Source: Sinorhizobium fredii USDA 257
Lineage (GTDB): Bacteria > Pseudomonadota > Alphaproteobacteria > Rhizobiales > Rhizobiaceae
DNA length: 64,000 bases
Direction of reading: 5' to 3'
NCBI RefSeq assembly: GCF_000265205.3
Contig: NC_018000.1
Coordinates: forward strand, 4,650,001 to 4,714,000
The translations under genes were made by a program, and so were the position numbers. Below the pieces are notes generated by a model. The model did no database searches, had not been told where the DNA came from, and was given only the letters and a program-made list of their open reading frames with translations. This document shows positions 32,324 through 41,645 of this stretch, piece after piece. Within the stretch, counting starts at the first letter, position 1, and the number at the start of each line of letters is the position of its first letter.

Positions 32324-33349
32324 TTAGCCCCCTAGTCTGGCAAGGCTCGCCAGCTCCGGCAGGTTGAAAATGGACAGATCGGTTCCCGGCGACGGAGCCT
32401 GCGTGCGGATACCGGCCCTGAGTTTCGCCGACCGGGCGCGCGTATTGCGGGACGATTCTTCCTCGCTCGCCGCAACCATAGGCTTGCCGACTGGCGTGAA
32501 GGTTGCGTCGCGTGCCGTCACCAGCGGAAGGTGGCGAGAACCGCCCGCCTTTCCGGAGCGGTCCTGGAAGAATGTCTTGACGATCCTGTCCTCGAGAGAG
32601 TGAAAGGTGACGACGACGAGCCGCCCGCCGGGCTTCAGAGCCTGTTCGGCGGCAAAAAGCGCATGGGCGAGTTCGCCGAGTTCGTCGTTGACGAAGATGC
32701 GCAGCGCCTGGAAGACGCGGGTCGCCGGATGGATCTTGTCCTTCGCCTTGCGCGGCGTCACCGTCTCGATGAGATTGGCGAGATCACGGGTCTTTTCGAA
32801 GGGCTGCTCGGCGCGACGCTTCTCGATCGCACGCGCGATGCGGCCCGCCTGCTTCTCCTCGCCCAGAAAGCCGAAGATGCGGATGAGGTCGGAGACCTTG
32901 GCCCGATTGACGACATCGGCGGCCGAGACGCCGGCACCCGACATTCGCATGTCGAGGGGACCCTGCCTCTGGAAGGAGAAGCCGCGCTCCGCCTCGTCGA
33001 TCTGCATGGACGAAACGCCGATATCGAACACGATGCCGTCGAGCCCGCCTTCCGGCACATGATCCGCCAGCTCGGAAAAGCGCGAATGAATGAGCTTGAG
33101 CCTGCCGCCGGCGGCGGCAACCATTGGCTGGCCCGCCGAGATCGCCGTCGGATCCCGGTCGAGCGCGATCACCTCGGCGCCCGCATCGAGGAGCGCCGAC
33201 GTGTAGCCACCGGCCCCGAAGGTGCCGTCGAGAATGATCTTGCCGGGCGCCGGATCAAGAGCCGCCAGCACTTCGGCAAGCATGACGGGAATGTGACGAA
33301 CCGGTCCGCCATCGGCTTCAGAAGCTCTGCCGCCTTGATCCGTCACCAT
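32324..33349 (-). CDS. rsmH: 16S rRNA m4C1402 methyltransferase RsmH (MraW)
   Basis: SAM-dependent methyltransferase acting on C1402 of 16S rRNA. The ATG at 33349 gives 341 residues. The motifs are [13 protein letters not shown] near residue 18, the SAM site [15 protein letters not shown] near 38, [25 protein letters not shown] near 105, [15 protein letters not shown] near 120, and [15 protein letters not shown] near 258. The frame stays open for 214 more codons upstream, but that part runs antiparallel to nothing conserved and overlaps mraZ in another frame. The gene begins 14 bases after the mraZ stop. Confidence 0.96.
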   Translation of the reverse strand: MVTDQGGRASEADGGPVRHIPVMLAEVLAALDPAPGKIILDGTFGAGGYTSALLDAGAEVIALDRDPTAISAGQPMVAAAGGRLKLIHSRFSELADHVPEGGLDGIVFDIGVSSMQIDEAERGFSFQRQGPLDMRMSGAGVSAADVVNRAKVSDLIRIFGFLGEEKQAGRIARAIEKRRAEQPFEKTRDLANLIETVTPRKAKDKIHPATRVFQALRIFVNDELGELAHALFAAEQALKPGGRLVVVTFHSLEDRIVKTFFQDRSGKAGGSRHLPLVTARDATFTPVGKPMVAASEEESSRNTRARSAKLRAGIRTQAPSPGTDLSIFNLPELASLARLGG

Positions 33350-33363
33350 TCCGCCTCTCCACT

Positions 33364-33804
33364 CTAATCCGGACGCAGCCCCCGTCGCTTGCGCCCTTCC
33401 CGGGCCTCCGCCTGCGCCCTCGCAAACGCTTGCGGCTCCCAGAGCTGAAAATGATCGCCCCGCCCGACGAAAGTCACGTCGGTCGAGATGCCGGTGAAGT
33501 CGCGGATGAAATCCGTCACCATTAGCCGGCCCTCCGGGTCGAGCTTCACGAAGACGCCGCCCCCGTGAACGAGGAGCGACATCTGGTTGGCCGCATCCGA
33601 GAACGGATCCTCGGCCGCCATCTGTCTCTCGAACCGGTCCAGAAGCTCCGGCCCACCGACGCTGATCGCCGGAAAGACGAAGTCCTGGAAGCAGTATAGC
33701 TCCCGCACCCCCGCCTCCGAAAGCGCGGCGCGGAAAGCCGAAGGCACGGAGACCCGCCCCTTGGCATCGACCCGGTTCGTAGCATGTGACAAGAAGCGGT
33801 TCAT
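33364..33804 (-). CDS. mraZ: transcriptional regulator MraZ
   Basis: DNA-binding protein of the SpoVT-AbrB type. In E. coli MraZ represses the first dcw promoter by binding TGGGN repeats. The 146-residue product has two AbrB-like half-domains: [21 protein letters not shown] at residues 4-24 and [19 protein letters not shown] near 83. The basic C-terminus [10 protein letters not shown] is typical. It is the first gene of the dcw cluster. Four TGGGN boxes lie about 180-210 bases upstream of its start, which suggests autoregulation through a long leader. The ribosome binding site is weak. Confidence 0.95.
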   Translation of the reverse strand: MNRFLSHATNRVDAKGRVSVPSAFRAALSEAGVRELYCFQDFVFPAISVGGPELLDRFERQMAAEDPFSDAANQMSLLVHGGGVFVKLDPEGRLMVTDFIRDFTGISTDVTFVGRGDHFQLWEPQAFARAQAEAREGRKRRGLRPD

Positions 33805-33980
33805 GACGCGAAACGGCCGCCCCCGACTGACGGGCCCCGTTCATCGGCCCACTCGAACACTCGCCTGCGCTCGCAAAAGACCCCCGCCGGGCACGAGCGC
33901 GCCCGCCTGAACCTTCCGAGGAAGGGACCCTGGAATTTCGCGATGAGGGGCCACGACGCGGCCCTTGCGCAGTACCATTA

Positions 33981-34015
33981 TGGGATAACATGGGACCATA
34001 TGGGCGTCAATGGGA
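33981..34015. promoter_or_regulatory. MraZ operator: four TGGGN boxes at 10-bp spacing
   Basis: TGGGA, TGGGA, TGGGC and TGGGA begin at exactly 33981, 33991, 34001 and 34011, each separated by 5 bases. This is the known MraZ recognition pattern (TGGGN direct repeats with 5-bp spacers). There are four copies, read on the strand opposite to mraZ. They overlap the likely -35/-10 elements of the dcw promoter, as expected for repression by MraZ. Confidence 0.75.
33982..34010 (-). promoter_or_regulatory. candidate dcw promoter upstream of mraZ
   Basis: On the minus strand TTGACG (34010-34005) is followed after 17 bases by TATCCC (33987-33982). The -35 is good and the -10 is poor. Transcription would start near 33975, leaving a leader of about 170 bases before mraZ. 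The promoter is embedded in the TGGGN boxes. Confidence 0.4.
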
Positions 34016-34066
34016 GAAGCTCTTAAACAGCCTCGCGGATGAACCAATATTGATCTGTTGTTAAGT

Positions 34067-34081
34067 TTAACGAAAGGTTAC
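34067..34081. promoter_or_regulatory. CtrA-like box in the mraZ-rnpB spacer
   Basis: TTAA-cgaaagg-TTAC matches the CtrA consensus TTAA-N7-TTAAC except for one missing A. It lies about 60 bases upstream of the TGGGN boxes and about 265 bases before mraZ. Assignment is by motif only. Confidence 0.3.
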
Positions 34082-34187
34082 GATCAGACGCCTATTAGGT
34101 TGAATCGAAAGAAAAAGTGCCCCGCAACGGCCGCGGAAGGGACGTTGGCGGAGCACAGTTCATGCATCAAATTGGTTCAGCGAAAAA

Positions 34188-34600
34188 CGCCAGTTGGCCT
34201 GTAAGCCGGGTTCTGTATGGCTCCGCCTCCGAGGAAGCGGAACGTGGCAGCCATTCATCTGGGACTGCGCTTGCGCACAGCCTCGTGCAACCCACCCGGA
34301 TGACCGGCCTGGAAACCGGCTGGGCGCTTGCGCGCCCGTGTCATCCCTATTCGGTTTTGCTCCCGGTGGGGTTTACCGTGCCGTCCATGTCGCCATGTCC
34401 GCGGTGGGCTCTTACCCCACCCTTTCACCCTTACTCCGCAGGCGGAGCGGTTTGCTTTCTGTGGCACTTTCCCTGGGGTCGCCCCCGCCGGACGTTATCC
34501 GGCACCGTGTTTCCGTGGAGCCCGGACTTTCCTCACCCCGCGGCCTTTCGGCGCTTGCGAGGCGCGGCTGCCCGGCCAACTGACAGAGGCTCATTAACCG
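34188..34600 (-). ncRNA. rnpB: RNase P RNA component (class A)
   Basis: Catalytic RNA that matures tRNA 5' ends. On the minus strand the 5' part reads GAGCCTCTGTCAGTTGGCC (the P1-P4 region) and the conserved core GAGGAAAGTCCGGGCTCC lies near 34520. The 3' end reads CAGAACCCGGCTTACAGGCC near 34200, the universally conserved 3' P4/tRNA-contact segment. Several long GC stems lie between. Length is about 400, as usual. The transcript runs into GGCGTTTTTCGC just past its end, which can act as a terminator. It is located between mraZ and an FAD oxidoreductase gene. Confidence 0.95.
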
Positions 34601-34655
34601 ACCCGGGCAGCAAGCGCCAGAAAAATCGGCGCTTTCGCTTCCGTGTACCGGTCGC

Positions 34656-35837
34656 TCATCGATAGGCGATCGCGAAATCGGTCTCGTATTCGCCGACATC
34701 GACCCTGCCGCCCATCACCAGCGCCGCACCCAGCCGCCCGATTTCGTCGGAACTCTTCGCTGCCTGACCATTGCCGCCGGTGAGCACGGCAATGCGGTCG
34801 CTCGCAAAGCCGATATAGGGATAGCCGTGTCGCGTGAACGAGGTGACGCAGGGTGAAAAATGCGTCGAAACGGGCTTGAAGCCCGCGACCACCTCGGAGA
34901 GACCCCCGCGCAGGTGATCGGCCGCCTCGCCGCTGGCGTTGCCACGGAACCATTCCCTGATTGCCGGTTCGCTGGCAAGGATCCGATCCGTCGGATCGCC
35001 ACCGATCTTGATGTAGTGTTTGCCGTCGGCATAGGCAACCGGGGGCAACAGGTAATAGCTTTTCTCCTGCTCGAATGCCGCGCCGATCAGCGACGGCATG
35101 CCGGCAAAACGGGCGAGGTCCTCAGCGCCGACCTCCGCGAAGAGCACCGTGCGTGCCTTGACGGTGAGATCGATCGGCCTCGGCAGCAGCGCAGTCGAGA
35201 GCGAAAAGCCACCGGCGGCGACGATGACCCGCCCCGCCTGAACCGATTGACCGTCTTTGGTCGTCACAATCACGCAATCGACAGCCTCTTCGAGCGACAC
35301 GACCTCGGCGCGGATCACTCGCGCACCCGAATTCTCTGCCGCAATCGTCTGCGCACGGACGAGGGCACGAGGATTGACGTAGCCGGCACCGCGGGCCTCA
35401 AGGATGCCGGCATAGTGCTGTGGAAAGCGGAACCAAGGAAAGCGCTTGGCGAGTTCCTCGCCGACGATCAACGGCGCGTCGACGTCGAGCCCGTCACGTG
35501 CAAGCACAACTTTATCGAGGTAGTCGAAACCGCTGCTGGGCGCGGGAGCGGCGATCAGGCAGCCCACCTCGTAGTAGAATTCGATTCCGCTTGCCTCTTC
35601 TATCTCCCGATAACGCTCGATCGATCGGCGGGCGAGACGCGCCCAAATTGGATCGTTGTCGATCGTACGGGTGATGCGGGCATTGTCGTAATGGCTGGCG
35701 AAAACACCACGGTGCTTCGCCCAATCGCCCGGCTCGCCGACAAGAGCGACACGGGCACCCCCCAGACTCAAGTGGCGCGCCGCCGCAGCGCCCATCATGC
35801 CCTTGCCGACGATTACGAAGTCAAAGCTTTCCGACAT
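34656..35837 (-). CDS. FAD-dependent oxidoreductase (DAO family)
   Basis: A 393-residue flavoprotein of the D-amino acid oxidase / sarcosine oxidase / N-methyltryptophan oxidase group. The N-terminus has a Rossmann motif, FVIVGKGMMGAAAARHLSLGG (GxGxxG with a Lys in the second position), and the C-terminus has the FAD-contacting HGYPYIGFASDRIAVLTGGNG followed by KSSDEIGRLGAALV. The ATG at 35837 has GAGGGG upstream; twelve extra upstream codons are not used. The substrate is not evident. It is alone on its strand between rnpB and a transglycosylase gene. Confidence 0.82.
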   Translation of the reverse strand: MSESFDFVIVGKGMMGAAAARHLSLGGARVALVGEPGDWAKHRGVFASHYDNARITRTIDNDPIWARLARRSIERYREIEEASGIEFYYEVGCLIAAPAPSSGFDYLDKVVLARDGLDVDAPLIVGEELAKRFPWFRFPQHYAGILEARGAGYVNPRALVRAQTIAAENSGARVIRAEVVSLEEAVDCVIVTTKDGQSVQAGRVIVAAGGFSLSTALLPRPIDLTVKARTVLFAEVGAEDLARFAGMPSLIGAAFEQEKSYYLLPPVAYADGKHYIKIGGDPTDRILASEPAIREWFRGNASGEAADHLRGGLSEVVAGFKPVSTHFSPCVTSFTRHGYPYIGFASDRIAVLTGGNGQAAKSSDEIGRLGAALVMGGRVDVGEYETDFAIAYR

Positions 35838-36014
35838 GGATATCCCCTCGACGCTTCGCTGCGGGAATAGCATGCCGCCCGGGCAATGACACCGAGCTCT
35901 TGCAAAAACAACTCATGCCGGAACGCGAGACCTATCCGGCCATGTCCTCGAACCCACAGGAGTTCCAGAACGCATCATTTTGACGGCCGCCACTTGCAGC
36001 GGCTCGGTTCGATT

Positions 36015-36548
36015 TCAATTGAGAATGCTCTGGACCTTGCCGCAATAGCGCTTCGACACCGGATTCATCCGCTTGGCGCCATGGCCGGCATTGTATTTGA
36101 GGATGGTGCCGCAGGTCGTGCCGTCGGAAAGCTCCTGAGCCTTCGCCAGATACATCATGCCGAACTTGATGTTGGTTGCCGGGTCGTAGAGGCCCTTGGC
36201 GGTACCGGAATAGCCCATCATCCGGGCCGTGGCCGGCTTGATCTGCATGAGGCCGATTTCACCCGCGCTGCCCCGGGCGCTCGCATCGAAATTGCTTTCG
36301 ACCTTGACGATCGCATGAGCCAGATCGACAGCTACGCCGTATTGCTTGGCGTAGGACTGGATGAGGATCGTGAATTGGGAACCGCGCGTGAGGTCGAATT
36401 GGGGAGCAGGATAGCCTGTCGTCCTAGTCACCGACGGTAACGCCGAAGTCTTGATGGTCTTGTCGACACCCCCTGCATACGACGTACCAATCCCGGCGAT
36501 GGACATGCCAAGGCATGCCGCCGCCGCAGCAGCAAACGATATTCTCAT
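36015..36548 (-). CDS. lytic transglycosylase, SLT domain, secreted
   Basis: Cleaves glycan strands of murein with anhydro-muramyl ring formation. The 177-residue precursor has a signal peptide (MRISFAAAAAACLGMSIAGI ... SYA). It is followed by a compact SLT (goose lysozyme-like) domain with catalytic Glu in AIVKVESNFDASARG near residue 86, GEIGLMQIKPATARMMG near 97, and the closing ILKYNAGHGAKRMNPVS near 150. The domain is complete. It is predicted periplasmic. It is one of several wall hydrolases in this part of the window. Confidence 0.88.
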   Translation of the reverse strand: MRISFAAAAAACLGMSIAGIGTSYAGGVDKTIKTSALPSVTRTTGYPAPQFDLTRGSQFTILIQSYAKQYGVAVDLAHAIVKVESNFDASARGSAGEIGLMQIKPATARMMGYSGTAKGLYDPATNIKFGMMYLAKAQELSDGTTCGTILKYNAGHGAKRMNPVSKRYCGKVQSILN

Positions 36549-36774
36549 GTAGTTTGAAGTCTCCGGTCTGGGGAACTGGTCGGACGGCGCACCCCACCGT
36601 CACGACCGATTTCCTGATCGTTTTTATTGACAGGAGCATGGGCGCCAGACGCCGCATCTCCTGCGTTGATGCACCGGAAATGAAGGGGCTATCATGGTAA
36701 ACATGTGGCAAACGCAAAAAAATCGCGCAGCAAAGGTTCGAGGGCGCTAAATAAGGGCGAGCGAAAAGAGCCGC

Positions 36775-37539
36775 CTAGGTACCGAAATTCGGCAGTGCCG
36801 AAAGCAATCTGTGTAGCGTATCAATGGTGGAAACGTCGGCGATGCCGTCTACCCGCGATTGACGGAAATGCCGCTGGAACGCGGCCACCACGCCTTCCGT
36901 CCTCTCGCAGAAATCTCCCGTAACTTCAATGTTGTACCCGTAGAGAGAGAGCATCGACTGGAGCGCGCCAACCGGCTGCCCGTGATCGCCACGCTGAAAA
37001 AAGCGGCCGCCGCCGACAGGCGCCGGTTCCACCCAGTGGCCGACCCCGCGGCAATATAGCATATGCCAAGGAAAATTTTCTCCGGGATCGACCTTGCGAA
37101 TCGGTGCGACATCGCTGTGTGCGAGCACCCTTTCGGGGGCGATTTGCCAGCGCTCGCCACAGTCCCGACACAATTCGGCGACCGCCTCGATCTGCGCTTC
37201 AGGGAAGCCCGGTAGCCCTCCCGGGTGGCCTGCATTGGCGATCTCAATGCCGATCGAACAGGAATTGATGTCGGCCTCGCCTTTCCAGAAGCTCTTGCCG
37301 GCGTGCCAGGCGCGGCGTTCCTCTGGTACGAGCTGATCGATGCGGCCGTCCTCATGAACGAAGTAGTGGCTGGAAACCTGGCTTTCCTCGCGGCAAAGCC
37401 AATCGAGCGCCGAGAGCGCCGTTTCCATTCCGGTATAGTGGAGCAGGATCATGTTCGGCCGGCGTCCGTCGGCCCGCTCGCCGTGGTTGGGCGACGGTAC
37501 GAAACGAGCGCCTGAAAAATCGCAGTTCCTCGCGGTCAT
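36775..37539 (-). CDS. N-acetylmuramoyl-L-alanine amidase (AmpD-like) with peptidoglycan-binding domain
   Basis: Zinc amidase of the Amidase_2 family that cuts the bond between MurNAc and L-Ala. The 254-residue protein has the amidase domain (about 10-165) with zinc His residues in MILLHYTGM (near 34) and VLAHSDVAPIRKVDPG (near 141), plus WHAGKSFW near 78. A C-terminal PG_binding_1 domain follows (VGALQSMLSLYGYNIEVTGD ... VVAAFQRHFR, about 190-245). No signal peptide is seen, suggesting a cytoplasmic muropeptide-recycling role like AmpD. Its start overlaps the stop of the upstream DnaJ/TerB gene by 4 bases. Confidence 0.88.
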   Translation of the reverse strand: MTARNCDFSGARFVPSPNHGERADGRRPNMILLHYTGMETALSALDWLCREESQVSSHYFVHEDGRIDQLVPEERRAWHAGKSFWKGEADINSCSIGIEIANAGHPGGLPGFPEAQIEAVAELCRDCGERWQIAPERVLAHSDVAPIRKVDPGENFPWHMLYCRGVGHWVEPAPVGGGRFFQRGDHGQPVGALQSMLSLYGYNIEVTGDFCERTEGVVAAFQRHFRQSRVDGIADVSTIDTLHRLLSALPNFGT

Positions 37540-38243
37540 GCGGCGCGGCGTTCTCTCTCGATCGCCTCGTAGGCTGCATTCAACGCGGCCATGCGATCGT
37601 TGGCGATCGCGTGGAATTCCGCCGGCACGCCCCGCGCGACAAGCATGTCGGGGTGGTTCTCGGAAACGAGCACCCGGTAGCGCCTGCGAATATCGGAGAA
37701 ATCATCCTTCGGCGAAACACCGAGAACCTGATAGGGATCGCGGTCGTCGCCATGGACATGGCGCGCCATGATGCGCTCGAAATGCGCCTCGTCCATGTTG
37801 AAGATATCCGCTACGCGCATCAGAAAGGCGAGTTCCTTGTCGTGCACCGCACCGTCGGACTTCGCGATATGGAAGAGCCCGTCGACGATGTCCTCGAGAA
37901 TTGGGCAGTTGCGTTCGCAGGACGAGCAGAGCGACGCCATCTTCTCCGCATAGGCCTCGTAGCCTGCCACGTCCTGGCGTGCGAGGTTGTAGAGCCGAGC
38001 GACGTTCTTCCCTTGGTCCGCGGGGAACTTGAAGATATCGCGGAAAGCCGCGACTTCGGCTTCGTTGACGATGCCATCGGCCTTCGCCATCTTGGCCGAC
38101 AAGGCGATCATGGCCACCGAAAAGGCCACCTTGCGGCGGGTCTCCGGATCCCCTTCGAAGAGTGTACGGACCGCCTCGACCACGCCGGCGAGCGCATTGC
38201 CGGTGGCCGTTACGATCTTGAGGAGGCTGTCCCAGAATGACAT
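37536..38243 (-). CDS. DjlA-like protein: TerB domain plus C-terminal J-domain
   Basis: A 235-residue protein with an N-terminal helical segment (MSFWDSLLKIVTATGNALAG), a TerB/tellurite-resistance helical domain (VAFSVAMIALSAKMAKADGIVNEAE... through the second repeat DGAVHDKELAFLMRVADIF), and a C-terminal J-domain (DPYQVLGVSPKDDFSDIRRRYRVLVSENHPDMLV). The usual HPD of J-domains is present in NHPD. DjlA-type proteins are DnaK co-chaperones. The ATG at 38243 is preferred over a longer open frame because the family starts with MSFW. It is co-transcribed with the amidase gene (4-base overlap), a pairing common in Rhizobiales. Confidence 0.87.
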   Translation of the reverse strand: MSFWDSLLKIVTATGNALAGVVEAVRTLFEGDPETRRKVAFSVAMIALSAKMAKADGIVNEAEVAAFRDIFKFPADQGKNVARLYNLARQDVAGYEAYAEKMASLCSSCERNCPILEDIVDGLFHIAKSDGAVHDKELAFLMRVADIFNMDEAHFERIMARHVHGDDRDPYQVLGVSPKDDFSDIRRRYRVLVSENHPDMLVARGVPAEFHAIANDRMAALNAAYEAIERERRAA

Positions 38244-38560
38244 AAGTGCGATTGTTCCCTGTCCCACGACCGAGCATGGCCCGATGTGGTGGCAAATTGC
38301 AAGCGGCCGGCTGCGCCAAACATCACGGATGACGGAATTGTGATGGCCCCTCAATAAATCACTTCGCCGTAAATCTCAAGTGAATTGCTCTGATCATGCC
38401 TTTTGCTGGACTGATAGTCACTTTTCAGACATCCACAGCCCTGTCATTTTATTTCCATCGGAATTGCGTTAGACCAACCGCGGTCTTTGACCTGCGCAAA
38501 TTGAATAGGCGGCCGATCTCCTGAAACGATCGCCTGATGCCGAAAATCCGAGGAGGACAC
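38244..38560. other. divergent spacer between the DjlA-like gene and pfp
   Basis: A 317-base AT-richer region that must hold the promoters of both divergent genes. I could not identify a convincing -35/-10 pair, operator or hairpin, and no short frame here has a ribosome binding site. Confidence 0.35.
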
Positions 38561-39775
38561 ATGGCCAAGAAGAAAGTCGCAATGCTGACGGCGGGCGGGC
38601 TCGCGCCCTGTCTTTCATCCGCTGTCGGCGGACTCATCGAACGCTATACGGATATCGCCCCCGACTACGAACTCGTGGCCTACCGTTCCGGCTATCAGGG
38701 CCTGCTTCTCGCCGACCGCATCGAGATCACGAAAGACATGCGCGAGCGGGCGCATGTTCTTCACCGCCACGGCGGATCGCCGATCGGCAACAGCCGAGTG
38801 AAGCTCACCAACACGGCCGACTGCGTCAAGCGCGGCCTGGTGAAGGATGGCGAAAACCCGCTTCGCGTCGCAGCCGAAAGATTGGCTGCCGATGGGATCA
38901 CAATCCTGCACACGATCGGCGGCGACGACACCAACACGACCGCCGCCGACCTGGCCGCCTATCTCGGCGCGAATGGCTATGACCTCACCGTTGTGGGCCT
39001 GCCGAAGACCGTCGACAATGACGTGGTGCCGATCCGCCAGACTCTCGGCGCCTGGACGGCGGCCGAATACGGCGCACGCTTCTTCGACAATGTGAGCAAT
39101 GAGCAGAGCGCCGCGCCGCGCACGCTCGTCGTCCACGAGGTGATGGGCCGCCACTGCGGCTGGCTGACGGCAGCGACAGCGCGCGCTTACATTCAGATGG
39201 CCGCAGGCAAGGACTATGTCGACGGTTTCATGATGAATGCGCAGTTGAAGAACATCGACGGCCTTTATCTGCCGGAGGTGAAGTTCGATCTCGAAGCCGA
39301 AGCAGAACGCCTGCGCCAGACCATGGACCGGAATGGCTATGTCACCCTGTTCGTCAGTGAAGGTGCCTGCCTCGACGCAATTGTCGCGGAGCGTGAGGCC
39401 GCCGGCGAGACGGTCAAGCGCGACGCCTTCGGCCATGTGAAGATCGATACGATCAATGTCGGCAACTGGTTCTCGAAGCAGTTCGCCGCACTGCTCGGCG
39501 CCGAGCGCTCCATGGTGCAGAAGTCCGGCTATTACGCCCGCTCCGCGCCGGCGAACGGCGACGACCTGCGGCTGATCCAGAGCATGGTCGACCTTGCGGT
39601 CGAGAGCGCGCTCAACAAGGTCTCCGGCGTCACCGGCCACGATGAAGACCAGGGCGGCAAGCTGCGCACCATCGAGTTCCCCCGTATCAAGGGCGGCAAG
39701 CACTTCGACACCTCCGCCAAGTGGTTCGGCGAGGTCATGGGGGCGATCGGCCAGAAGTGGCAGGCCGCGGACTGA
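38561..39775 (+). CDS. pfp: pyrophosphate-fructose 6-phosphate 1-phosphotransferase
   Basis: Reversible, PPi-dependent phosphofructokinase of glycolysis/gluconeogenesis. The 404-residue product has the PFK fold with MLTAGGLAPCLSSAVGGLI at residues 7-25, the donor-site motif IGGDDTNTTAADLA near 125, and catalytic GLPKTVDNDVVP near 150. The Asp in GGDD replaces the Gly found in ATP-dependent enzymes, and the Lys in PKTVDND is also diagnostic of PPi use. EVMGRHCGWLTAATA lies near 200. The ATG at 38561 has GAGGAGG upstream. It stands alone. Confidence 0.93.
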   Translation: MAKKKVAMLTAGGLAPCLSSAVGGLIERYTDIAPDYELVAYRSGYQGLLLADRIEITKDMRERAHVLHRHGGSPIGNSRVKLTNTADCVKRGLVKDGENPLRVAAERLAADGITILHTIGGDDTNTTAADLAAYLGANGYDLTVVGLPKTVDNDVVPIRQTLGAWTAAEYGARFFDNVSNEQSAAPRTLVVHEVMGRHCGWLTAATARAYIQMAAGKDYVDGFMMNAQLKNIDGLYLPEVKFDLEAEAERLRQTMDRNGYVTLFVSEGACLDAIVAEREAAGETVKRDAFGHVKIDTINVGNWFSKQFAALLGAERSMVQKSGYYARSAPANGDDLRLIQSMVDLAVESALNKVSGVTGHDEDQGGKLRTIEFPRIKGGKHFDTSAKWFGEVMGAIGQKWQAAD

Positions 39776-39878
39776 TCTGCCGCTCGTTGTAGAGGCCAAC
39801 TAGCAGTTGACGGCTTCGCGTTTACATGGCTCCCTCCCGATCTCTCGGCTGGAAGCTGTTCAAACGCGGAGCTGTTTC

Positions 39879-40520
39879 ATGTCTTTCGAACACTGGTTTG
39901 CATTCGTCGCGGCCTCGGCCGTGCTGCTCGCCATCCCCGGCCCGACGATTCTCATCGTCATCTCCTACGCGGTCAGCCACGGGCGCAAGGCAGCGGGCGC
40001 AACCGTTGCCGGCGTGGCACTTGGCGATTTCACGGCGATGACTGCGTCCATGCTGGGCCTGGGCGCGCTGCTGGCCGCCTCGGCCACTATTTTCACGGTC
40101 CTGAAATGGATTGGCGCCGCCTATCTCGTCTGGCTCGGTATCAACCTCTGGAAAGCCCCGGTTGCCGGGAGCGGTGAGAATGATAGTCACAATGAACCGC
40201 CCGCGGCGGAGCGGCCGCTGCGGATATTCCTGCACGCCTATGCCGTCACCGCGCTCAATCCGAAAAGCATCATCTTCTTCGTCGCCTTCCTACCGCAGTT
40301 CTTGGATCTGTCGCGGCCGCTTCTTTCTCAGATGGTGATCTTCGAGACGACATTCCTCGTCCTCGCGGCAACGAACGCCATGCTCTACGCATCGCTTGCC
40401 GCTGCCGCGGAAAGCACGATTCGCAGGCCGAATGTCCGGCGGATCGTGAACCGCACCGGTGGCACGCTGCTCATCGGCGCGGGGCTCCTGTCGCTCGGCC
40501 TGAAACGCGTGACGGCGTGA
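39879..40520 (+). CDS. LysE/RhtB family amino acid exporter
   Basis: A 213-residue inner-membrane protein with about six membrane segments and the LysE signature at the N-terminus (LLAIPGPTILIVISYAVSHGRKAAG). FLHAYAVTALNPKSIIFFVAFLPQF follows in the second half. The family exports basic or neutral amino acids or homoserine lactones; the substrate cannot be predicted. The ATG at 39879 has GGAG 7 bases upstream, while the longer open frame to 39807 does not. The nearest gene upstream is pfp, 103 bases away. Confidence 0.87.
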   Translation: MSFEHWFAFVAASAVLLAIPGPTILIVISYAVSHGRKAAGATVAGVALGDFTAMTASMLGLGALLAASATIFTVLKWIGAAYLVWLGINLWKAPVAGSGENDSHNEPPAAERPLRIFLHAYAVTALNPKSIIFFVAFLPQFLDLSRPLLSQMVIFETTFLVLAATNAMLYASLAAAAESTIRRPNVRRIVNRTGGTLLIGAGLLSLGLKRVTA

Positions 40521-40637
40521 AATTCGCCCCCGCGCTTGCCGCAACCGGCGGCATGGGTTAATGGAGATTCAAGCGCAGCGGGTGGCAACCGCTGATTTGC
40601 ATGGGGCTACGGGGCCCAGAAGCACGAAAGTGACCGC

Positions 40638-41645
40638 ATGGCGAAGATCCGTATTTCCCTTTCGAAACAGGCATTTACGGCCATCGCACTGACATCGGCA
40701 CTTGCTTCGGGGTGCTCCACGGTCGAGCGCACGTCGCTCGAAGAACTGACCGCCGTGCAAACCGTCACGCCCATCCCTAAACCCGGAACGGAGATGACGG
40801 CTTACGCGCTGCCGGCACCGATCGGCGCCGCGTCGCCCGCCTCGGCGGCGCTGAACACGCAGACGGCCTCAGCCACCGCCGGGCCGGCGGACGCCGTTAC
40901 GGCCGCAGTCACCGCGGCCCAAACGGAAACCGTGCCGGCAACGGATGCGACGCTCGCCTTCGCGGCCCCCCAAACTGTTGCGGTGCCCACGGCCAAGCCC
41001 GGTCAGGCCTTCGAAGTGGCCATGGCGACGCCCGCCTCAGCCAATCTCTCACCGGCCGCAGCTTCACCCGCCGCTGAAAGCGCCGAGTCGCCCGCTGCCC
41101 CCTCCCTCGGGATTGCCGCCCTGTGGGAATCGGATTTCGACACCGGCGAACCGGTCGGCCTTGAAACGCTGGTGGCCAAGCGCATGATCGTTCCGACGGA
41201 GCGGCCCAGGACCGGCGTCATCGGCTCGGCGGTGGGCGCGGTCGCAAGCGTCATTCCCAATTCGCTGAAGCTGACGAAATCCCCGACCAGTTCCAAGCCG
41301 GAGCTCGACCGGCTGATCAAGTACTATGCCGAGCTCAACGGCCTTCCCCTCGAACTCGTGCATCGGGTCGTCAAGCGCGAGAGCAACTACAATCCGCACG
41401 CCTACAGCAGGGGCAATTACGGCCTGATGCAGATCAGGTACAACACCGCTCGGGGCCTCGGCTACGACGGATCGCCGGAGGGCCTCTTCGATGCGGAGAC
41501 CAACCTCAAATACGCGACCAAGTATCTGCGTGGTGCCTGGATGGTCGCCGACAACCAGCACGATGGCGCCGTGAAGCTCTATGCCAGCGGCTATTATTAC
41601 CACGCCAAGCGCAAGGGCATGCTCGACATGCTGGATATGCGGTAG
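40638..41645 (+). CDS. lytic transglycosylase lipoprotein, SLT domain
   Basis: A 335-residue precursor with a lipoprotein signal (lipobox ALASGC, Cys at about residue 26). A long Ala/Thr/Pro-rich low-complexity linker (about 40-160) could let it span the periplasm. A C-terminal SLT domain follows: LIKYYAELNGLPLELVHRVV near 225, catalytic Glu in KRESNYNPHAYSRG, NYGLMQIRYNTARGLGY near 258, and YASGYYYHAKRKGM at the end. The expected location is the outer membrane, periplasmic face. The linker is Ala-rich in a way that suggests low constraint. The stop lies in a short hairpin. Confidence 0.87.
   Translation: MAKIRISLSKQAFTAIALTSALASGCSTVERTSLEELTAVQTVTPIPKPGTEMTAYALPAPIGAASPASAALNTQTASATAGPADAVTAAVTAAQTETVPATDATLAFAAPQTVAVPTAKPGQAFEVAMATPASANLSPAAASPAAESAESPAAPSLGIAALWESDFDTGEPVGLETLVAKRMIVPTERPRTGVIGSAVGAVASVIPNSLKLTKSPTSSKPELDRLIKYYAELNGLPLELVHRVVKRESNYNPHAYSRGNYGLMQIRYNTARGLGYDGSPEGLFDAETNLKYATKYLRGAWMVADNQHDGAVKLYASGYYYHAKRKGMLDMLDMR

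Noticed and set aside
33350..33991. Upstream extension of rsmH giving a 555-residue protein
   Set aside because: The extra 214 residues overlap mraZ in another frame and are low-complexity; family N-terminus and length fit ATG 33349.
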